Virus record (IMG/VR): IMGVR_UViG_3300009702_000057 | Coordinates: 1-34,564 of that record | DNA length: 34,564 bases | Reading direction: 5' to 3' (one strand) | Source: a virus | In this document: piece by piece, positions 29,597 through 34,564 of the stretch | How the letters are laid out: the number at the start of each line of letters is the position of its first letter | Position numbering within the stretch: the stretch's first letter is position 1 | Position numbers and translations under genes: made by a program | The notes under the pieces: generated by a model | Databases searched by the model: none | What the model was told of the DNA's origin: nothing | The model's input: the letters and a program-made list of their open reading frames with translations, nothing else

Positions 29597-29888
29597 CGTC
29601 TCGATCTCCCTCCAATTCAATAAAGACCTCCGCCTGTTCCCGTAGGTGGGTCGGAAGCCTTAAAATGTCCATGTAGGCCGACAGCCTACCTTTATCATAC
29701 TCGATATTGAATATAGAAGTGATGTTATCCAACGGAAGTGTGAGGTGCAGCTTCCCATGCTCGATACGCAGGCTGATAATCCTACAGAGTTCTTTCCATC
29801 CCTCAGTCTTCTCCAACCCAGACATAAGATCGCGAGTACGCCGTGCCTCCGCGAGACTACTGATTGAGGGGGAGCTACTGTCCAACAT
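29583..29888 (-). CDS. Hypothetical protein between portal and scaffold, 101 aa
   Basis: The start ATG 29888 overlaps the portal end by 14 bases and the stop overlaps the scaffold start by 14 bases, so all three are coupled. The product is soluble with a charged helix (SLAEARRTRDLMSGLEKTEG) near the N-terminus and an acidic C-terminal helix. No family recognised. Its conserved position suggests a head assembly role. Confidence 0.6.
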   Translation of the reverse strand: MLDSSSPSISSLAEARRTRDLMSGLEKTEGWKELCRIISLRIEHGKLHLTLPLDNITSIFNIEYDKGRLSAYMDILRLPTHLREQAEVFIELEGDRDDGAG

Positions 29889-31815
29889 TTCCTACTCCCC
29901 CCGCGGCTGCCGCTGCGCCGGCAGGCGGCTGGGGCGGCAGTATGCCCTGCATCGGGATGATGTTGCCTGCCTGCTGCTGCGCCTGCACTTGCTGATCGGG
30001 CACCATCTGCACTTTGAATTGCTGGATATTCTTCAAGCCGGCAAGTTGTGCCACCCAGGAGAAAATCTTTCCCACGTCGTACTGTTGCAACACAGCGGGG
30101 AACTGCGCTGCCGACGCCAACAACTCTTTCCACAACCCCGCCATCGCAAACCGATCAACCGGCAACGTCCCATCCACAGGCACGAAATCATAGAAACCCT
30201 GGATTGTCTCTGCGTTCACATCTATAAACTGCGGACCAGCCTGCGTCGCCAGATCCCCCACCAGCCGGAACTTCTTCTCCAAGTCGTAGTACTGCTGGGA
30301 GTTTTGCACCAACATCTGTGCCAGCGGAGCCCAACCCAGCGCCGAGAAATACTCTGCTTCCGTCTTAAGTCGGTTGATACCGAAGGTCGAGGACGTCCTG
30401 ATCTCCGTAGCTGTCTTACGGCCTGTAACATTCAGCGCGCCCATAAGCTGATCGCTGATACCTACCGCGCGCTGTCCGACCTGCAACATCACCCCAAGGT
30501 CTCTCAGATGCGTCTGTGTCACATCCACCACGGGCAACTGCACCACGGACCCCCGTAGGTCGGTGCCGTAGGCTTCCGCCTTCGCTCGCACAATACCACC
30601 TGCCATCCCTTCCATCAAATCTTTCATCACCACCCGCGATGGGTCCACTATAAATTGATTATTAAGCGTCTTTCTCACATTATACATATGGCTATTGATT
30701 AGCCAGTCCATCGTGCGCTGCACCGGATCCAAGATCTCGGAGATACCACGATTGACCAAAGCGTAGCCTTCGACCTCGAACTCCAACACCTGGAAGGGGA
30801 ACTTGTTATGAAAAGCCCCGAGCGGCTGTGCGCCGAGTACCACCTGGAAGTCCGAGGTTGTCGTGAACACCCACTTCTCGGGAAAGTCGCTCCGCCCCAG
30901 CTTCCACTTCGACGGGATCAGTTCAATAGTCATCTCATAGATACTCACCACGTCCGACGCTTTAGTCTGCGCCATATCGAGCCCGCTGAAAAGGGCGGAG
31001 CTGTCGGCCAAGTCAAGCTGGCTGGAGCCGGGCACTCTCTGCATTGCGCCCCCTCCCCGCGTGTGCCGCCTGGCTTCCTCGATATTGACAAAGAATCCCT
31101 GGTCCGCTCTCTTAACCAGTGTATTCCAACTAAGCTCATTGTAGACGGCTACAAACTCGCCGTCCTGAAACCTATTCACGGGCACACGAGGGTCTGGGAA
31201 GAAATCATACGGCCGCACGTTATACAGCCGGTTGCCAACATAGCCCGTGACGCGGCGGCTCCGCTTCTTCTTTCGGGTGCGCCCTGTAGGCACCATTCCC
31301 ACGATAAGCTGCGGCTCCTCCACGATCTCCGACACAATGCTTTCCTCGCGGTCCCAGTAATTCCCCACAATACCCACACCGTACTTACCCACATCTAGCA
31401 GCCAAACATACAGCACCGGCAGAAGGCCACCTACCTGTAGCTGGTAGTCAATCAGGGCTTCGATCGCCTGGGTCTGTTGCTCGCTCTCTCCGTGCCGGCC
31501 CGTGTACTGGAATACCGGGCTCCGACCGAGGAACACAGTAGTCCAGTAAGTGTGGGCAGTCATCAACATCCCGAAGCTGTAGGGCAGTACGATAGTGGTG
31601 TACTGAGGCTTGCCCTCATTCTCTCGGGCCTGCCGGCGCTTCGCGTCGATGTCACGTTCCTTTAGATAGGCGAGTGTCTTTTCCTCGGCGCGCGACCACG
31701 CGAGATGCCGTGCTTGGAAGCGGTTCTTACTAAACAACACTCGGTCCCGCGTCTCCGCCAGTATCTTCTTACTCAGCTCCGAGCCGGGCTTGATGTCTAG
31801 TGTAAGACTTGGCAT
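29875..31815 (-). CDS. Portal protein, 646 aa
   Basis: GAGGAG precedes ATG 31815. The protein has the order typical of large podovirus portals (P22/SU10-like): a helical N-terminus (to about residue 110), a central region with GKYGVGIVGNYWDRE, then YNVRPYDFFPDP (wing), a segment GISEILDPVQRTMDWLINSH (clip/stem area), the DPSRVVM segment, and a C-terminal Gln/Ala/Pro-rich barrel tail. Length 646 is within the usual range. It lies directly after TerL. The portal is the DNA channel of the head. Confidence 0.85.
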   Translation of the reverse strand: MPSLTLDIKPGSELSKKILAETRDRVLFSKNRFQARHLAWSRAEEKTLAYLKERDIDAKRRQARENEGKPQYTTIVLPYSFGMLMTAHTYWTTVFLGRSPVFQYTGRHGESEQQTQAIEALIDYQLQVGGLLPVLYVWLLDVGKYGVGIVGNYWDREESIVSEIVEEPQLIVGMVPTGRTRKKKRSRRVTGYVGNRLYNVRPYDFFPDPRVPVNRFQDGEFVAVYNELSWNTLVKRADQGFFVNIEEARRHTRGGGAMQRVPGSSQLDLADSSALFSGLDMAQTKASDVVSIYEMTIELIPSKWKLGRSDFPEKWVFTTTSDFQVVLGAQPLGAFHNKFPFQVLEFEVEGYALVNRGISEILDPVQRTMDWLINSHMYNVRKTLNNQFIVDPSRVVMKDLMEGMAGGIVRAKAEAYGTDLRGSVVQLPVVDVTQTHLRDLGVMLQVGQRAVGISDQLMGALNVTGRKTATEIRTSSTFGINRLKTEAEYFSALGWAPLAQMLVQNSQQYYDLEKKFRLVGDLATQAGPQFIDVNAETIQGFYDFVPVDGTLPVDRFAMAGLWKELLASAAQFPAVLQQYDVGKIFSWVAQLAGLKNIQQFKVQMVPDQQVQAQQQAGNIIPMQGILPPQPPAGAAAAAGGVGNVGQ

Positions 31816-31843
31816 AGTATGCTCCTCGCCGCGCGCCGGCGCC

Positions 31844-33403
31844 CTACGGGGCCGCTCTAACCGGCGCCAGGGCCGGAATGTCTCGTTCCTGCAACATCAC
31901 GCTCATGTTTAAGTCTCCGTCCAGATCGACGGCTGGCCGCTTGCTAAGCTCCGACACAGCAATTGCCACTGCCTCGATCAGATCGTCATGCGACACCTCC
32001 GGGTAGGAATTAAACTGAGATATGAAGTCAGCATGATCCCGCTTTACATACAGATGCCCCGTCGCAGCCGGCCCGCTGAGACCATCTATGATCCTATCAT
32101 ACTTTTTCCTGCGGTCCCGGAACTCCGACACGACGAAGTATTGCCGCTGATGGTTCATCGCCTTGCGGAGTAGCCATAGCAAAGTCTGCTGGTAGGCTAC
32201 TGTCTCGACGAAGATGCGGCGGGGTCGCCAGCGTAGTGCCAGCTGGAAGAACTCCATCACGGTCCACTCGGGGTCGTGGCCGCGCCGCACCGAGTAGTCG
32301 AGCAAATAGAAATCGCCTCGGTGCCGGCCCACCACCGCGAAAGCCTCGTAATCCTTCCCTTTCATACCCTTGGCTATCTGCCGATCACTGGGCGGCGGCA
32401 CCGGGTCGATACTCATCACCACGTCTAGCGCCGCTCGATCCGGCAACAACTCATAGTAACAAAGCCACTTCGGGTCGAACGCCGAGCTTTCCTTCGATAC
32501 CAGCCGGCACTCCATCTCTCGCAGCCAGATAGATAGCTGGTTACGGTCGAGGAAGAATTGTTTCTTCTCTCGCAGTGTAGCATCGGACCATCTGTCGGGC
32601 CAGATAGAGCGTTGCAAGCGCAGCGGAGCGTCTGCCGTGTCAGCGGTCCAGCATGGGAACACCTTGGACTGCCACTCCTGATCGCTGAGTGCCAGCGTGC
32701 TTGCATCCTCGCGATCCAGTGGTGTCTGAAGCATCACCAACTTGGCATCCGGCGCCTCACTTGCCGGTGCCAACGACTGTGCGAGCGCGCCGTAGATAAG
32801 AGCCGAAATCTTCTGCCGTTGCTCTGCCGTCGCGCAGTTCTCCTCATTTAGCGCATCGTCGATTATTATAAGATCTGGTCGGAAGTCATCCTGGTTGATA
32901 CCACGGATGCTCCCTGTGATCCCTGCCGCCATGATCCAGACCGGATAGTTGTCGGTACCTTGCCAAATCTCCGCTTCCGTATCCTGCCATTTCTTCCCCG
33001 GGCGCAAATTAAAAACGGACTGGAACAACTTATTAAACTCTACCGCACGGCGGAGCCACTTCACAGAGGTAACTGCCTGCGACTCACTCTTAGAAATATA
33101 AAGAATGGTATGCGCCAAGCCGTAGGCTATCCGCTTCGCGGTATACATACGGAGCAAGGATGTCTTACTCCCACCGCGGAACACCTGGATGTTGACCAGA
33201 CGACTAGTACTCTCCAACAGATCCCAAATCTGATTGTGGAACAGTGGCGTGCGCTGCCGTGTGGTGCGAGGGAAGAAAGTGGTACAGAAGAGTTCGTTGT
33301 CTAGAGCACAGAGTTCTATCAACTCCTGGACAGACACCTTCGCCTGCGGCGGCTCTGCTGCCGGCTCCGCCGTATCATTGGTGATGGCAAATGTCTGTTC
33401 CAC
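31844..33403 (-). CDS. Terminase large subunit, 519 aa
   Basis: GTG 33403 after GGAGAG. ATPase part: Walker A-like FRGGSKTS (residues 75-82), Walker B LIIIDDA (178-184). Nuclease part: Asp333 (MSIDP), Glu400 (RIFVE) and Asp473-474 (SHDDLIEA), the three acidic positions of the RNase H-like TerL nuclease. It packages DNA through the portal. No classical small terminase is recognised, unless the 91-aa gene just upstream serves that role. Confidence 0.9.
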   Translation of the reverse strand: MEQTFAITNDTAEPAAEPPQAKVSVQELIELCALDNELFCTTFFPRTTRQRTPLFHNQIWDLLESTSRLVNIQVFRGGSKTSLLRMYTAKRIAYGLAHTILYISKSESQAVTSVKWLRRAVEFNKLFQSVFNLRPGKKWQDTEAEIWQGTDNYPVWIMAAGITGSIRGINQDDFRPDLIIIDDALNEENCATAEQRQKISALIYGALAQSLAPASEAPDAKLVMLQTPLDREDASTLALSDQEWQSKVFPCWTADTADAPLRLQRSIWPDRWSDATLREKKQFFLDRNQLSIWLREMECRLVSKESSAFDPKWLCYYELLPDRAALDVVMSIDPVPPPSDRQIAKGMKGKDYEAFAVVGRHRGDFYLLDYSVRRGHDPEWTVMEFFQLALRWRPRRIFVETVAYQQTLLWLLRKAMNHQRQYFVVSEFRDRRKKYDRIIDGLSGPAATGHLYVKRDHADFISQFNSYPEVSHDDLIEAVAIAVSELSKRPAVDLDGDLNMSVMLQERDIPALAPVRAAP

Positions 33404-33439
33404 AGTCTCGATCTCTCCAGGCGCGGCGCAGGGTGCCAG

Positions 33440-33715
33440 CTACTTGCGGCGCTTCCGCAGCTTCGCCAGCGTCTCCGCCAAGACAGCGCGACGCCGCGTG
33501 GTGGCGTTCTTGCTGTGACGCAACTCCTCCAGATCAGCGTGAGAGAGCTTCTGTCCGTCCTTAATCAAGCCCTCTCGCTTGGCAGTGGCTCGCAGTGCGC
33601 CGGGCTTCTTGATAGCCCCTGCAATGAAGTTCTTAGTGGCTGGGCGGCTGCGCCGGCTCTTACCTTTGGTAAAGGCGCCACGCTCGTTCCGCATCAACAC
33701 TTTAATACTTGGCAT
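33440..33715 (-). CDS. Small very basic protein upstream of TerL, 91 aa
   Basis: AAGGAGGAG precedes ATG 33715. The protein is rich in Lys and Arg with KSRRSRPATKNF, then AIKKPGALRATAKREGLIKD, and ends in a helix with many basic residues. The PGALRA type core is seen in other small phage head or DNA-associated proteins. It could be a DNA-binding virion protein or stand in for the small terminase; neither is shown. TAG stop, then 36 bases to the TerL start, in the same frame. Confidence 0.6.
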   Translation of the reverse strand: MPSIKVLMRNERGAFTKGKSRRSRPATKNFIAGAIKKPGALRATAKREGLIKDGQKLSHADLEELRHSKNATTRRRAVLAETLAKLRKRRK

Positions 33716-33737
33716 CTCTCACTCCTCCTTGTGGGCC

Positions 33738-33754
33738 GGCGGCTGACAGCCGCC
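33738..33754 (-). other. Intergenic hairpin in the late operon
   Basis: GGCGGCT-GAC-AGCCGCC is a perfect 7-bp stem with a 3-base loop, between the gene at 33758 and the ribosome binding site of the gene at 33715. No T tract. Confidence 0.4.
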
Positions 33755-33757
33755 TTG

Positions 33758-34036
33758 CTACCTCTCTATAACACGCAAAGTAAATGATCTCTCATCGATC
33801 CGTCCATCTGAGGTCACTATCTGATTGGCAATGGTGTAACTATTCCCTGCAACGCCACCTGCCAATACCACGGCAGTGGTGGTGTCATTCTCAATGGCCT
33901 CGGTGCTCTTGGTGATCGCCGTGGGCACGGTCCATGTCGAGTTCGTAATCACGCCAATGCCTGCCAGCCAAGCCGACCAGTCGATCCGCCACGGCAGTGC
34001 GGCCGCTGGATCCTTAATCGCGAGGCCCAGGCTCAT
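33758..34036 (-). CDS. Small beta-rich virion protein, 92 aa
   Basis: The opening KDPAAALPWRIDWSAWLAG followed by ITNSTWTVP, then VVLAGGVAGNSYTIANQI and a C-terminal strand with SDGRIDERSFTLRVIER, is a layout found in small phage structural proteins, which look Ig-like or fibre-associated. It lies 1 base from the repeat protein upstream. Exact role not known. Confidence 0.65.
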   Translation of the reverse strand: MSLGLAIKDPAAALPWRIDWSAWLAGIGVITNSTWTVPTAITKSTEAIENDTTTAVVLAGGVAGNSYTIANQIVTSDGRIDERSFTLRVIER

Positions 34037-34037
34037 A

Positions 34038-34564
34038 TCACGTCACCTTGAAAGTGCGGGGCTCGGCCGTGACAGTGAAAGTCCGGGGTTCGGCGCTGAC
34101 TGAGAATACTTGCCCAGCTTCGCCGATGGCTGCGACGACACCACTGATAGGTGTGAGGGCAAAGGCCGTATCGGCTTCGCTGACAAGCCCGAGCGTGCGC
34201 AGCTTAGTTGCCAACAATCCGAAGGCGCTATCGGTCTCAATGGCCTGTCCGAGTAGTACCGTCCCGCCGTGGACCACCACCAGTGGGAAGCTGATGTCCG
34301 TCTCCACGGCTTGCCCGAGGCTGCGCAGCTTGCTCTCTGTCAGAGCCTGCGCAACATCAACCTCTATCGCCTGTCCGAGCCCGCGCAACTTCGCTGGCAG
34401 CACACTAAAGGTGGTGTCGGCCTCGGCGGCCAGCCCAAGGCCGCGTAGTTTCGCAGGACTGAGAGGCTGCGCCGTATCGGCCTCGCTCACCAGCCCGAGC
34501 GGGACGGTGAAGGGGCCACCGGCCGCCGGCACGAAGAACTGCCCCATGTCATACTGGGGCCGCA
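34038..34564 (-). CDS. Beta-repeat fibre-like protein, probably cut by the window end (at least 175 aa)
   Basis: The frame is open up to the window edge. ATG 34547 is the first Met but has no ribosome binding site and the codons before it (PQYDMGQFF) look coding, so the true start is probably beyond 34564. Six repeats of about 20-25 residues follow the pattern LG-x-A/V-x-E-x-DTA-x-x-L-x3-KLRG, and the C-terminus has EPRTFTVTAEPRTFKVT. The regular short repeats suggest an elongated beta structure, as in phage fibres or decoration proteins. Function not shown. Confidence 0.65.
   Translation of the reverse strand, partial: RPQYDMGQFFVPAAGGPFTVPLGLVSEADTAQPLSPAKLRGLGLAAEADTTFSVLPAKLRGLGQAIEVDVAQALTESKLRSLGQAVETDISFPLVVVHGGTVLLGQAIETDSAFGLLATKLRTLGLVSEADTAFALTPISGVVAAIGEAGQVFSVSAEPRTFTVTAEPRTFKVT

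Noticed and set aside
29707-30558. 283-aa plus-strand frame
   Set aside because: It is antisense to the portal and the small gene at 29583, both well supported.
872-34564. Global reassignment of TAG to an amino acid
   Set aside because: TAG ends many well-defined genes that are followed by a strong ribosome binding site in another frame (for example 4274, 7750 and 18128), and no suppressor tRNA gene was seen. Local readthrough remains possible.
1-34564. Prophage or temperate phage
   Set aside because: No integrase, excisionase, repressor or attachment site could be recognised.
1-34564. tRNA genes
   Set aside because: No gap holds a convincing cloverleaf, as far as can be judged by eye.

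Overview
The window looks like most or all of the genome of a lytic, short-tailed (podovirus-like) double-stranded DNA phage. It holds a terminase large subunit, a portal, an acidic scaffold-like protein, an SU10/DUF5309-like major capsid protein, a head-tail adaptor, a P22 gp10/T7 gp12-like tail nozzle and a run of Ala/Pro-rich internal virion proteins. An Rz/Rz1-like spanin pair next to an endolysin points to a Gram-negative host. I see no integrase, excisionase, repressor, phage RNA polymerase or tRNA gene, so a strictly lytic lifestyle using host RNA polymerase is the simplest reading.

Layout. (1) 1-871 is non-coding. It contains a nested, inverted, iteron-like repeat system (about 174-710) centred on a 22-T run and an AT-rich core, then a strong sigma70-type promoter (792-819). 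This is the best candidate for a replication origin or control hub. (2) 872-5720, plus strand: about a dozen small, tightly packed, mostly unrecognised early genes, including a DUF2786-like protein and several in-window paralogs. (3) 5723-14071, plus strand: DNA metabolism. The genes are a Cas4/RecB-like nuclease with an in-frame amber codon, a 27-aa membrane peptide, tandem 89-aa paralogs, a Sak4-like RecA-fold ATPase, an SSB-like DUF669-type protein, a uracil-DNA glycosylase directly abutting a family A DNA polymerase in the same frame, a zinc-ribbon protein, a DUF1937 protein, a DUF3987-like ATPase that appears frameshifted, and a Myb/SANT-like protein. (4) 34564 down to 13980, minus strand: the late operon. 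In transcription order it runs: fibre-like repeat protein, two small proteins, TerL, portal, small protein, scaffold, capsid, small AbrB-like protein, adaptor, tail fibre-like protein, lysis cassette, nozzle, GNAT-like protein, internal virion proteins. Early and late operons converge and overlap by 92 bp at 13980-14071.

How the parts fit. The nuclease, Sak4 and SSB-like protein form a recombination/annealing set. UDG and polymerase form a replication/repair pair. The DUF3987-like ATPase may act as helicase or loader. The late genes package DNA, build the short tail and lyse the host. The most unusual signals are the inverted iteron system, the amber codon inside the nuclease upstream of its Fe-S cysteines, the zero-gap in-frame UDG/polymerase junction, the ATPase frameshift, and the high use of TAG as a stop codon (22 of 52 genes by my count). 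All functional calls rest on motif recognition by eye; no database search was run.
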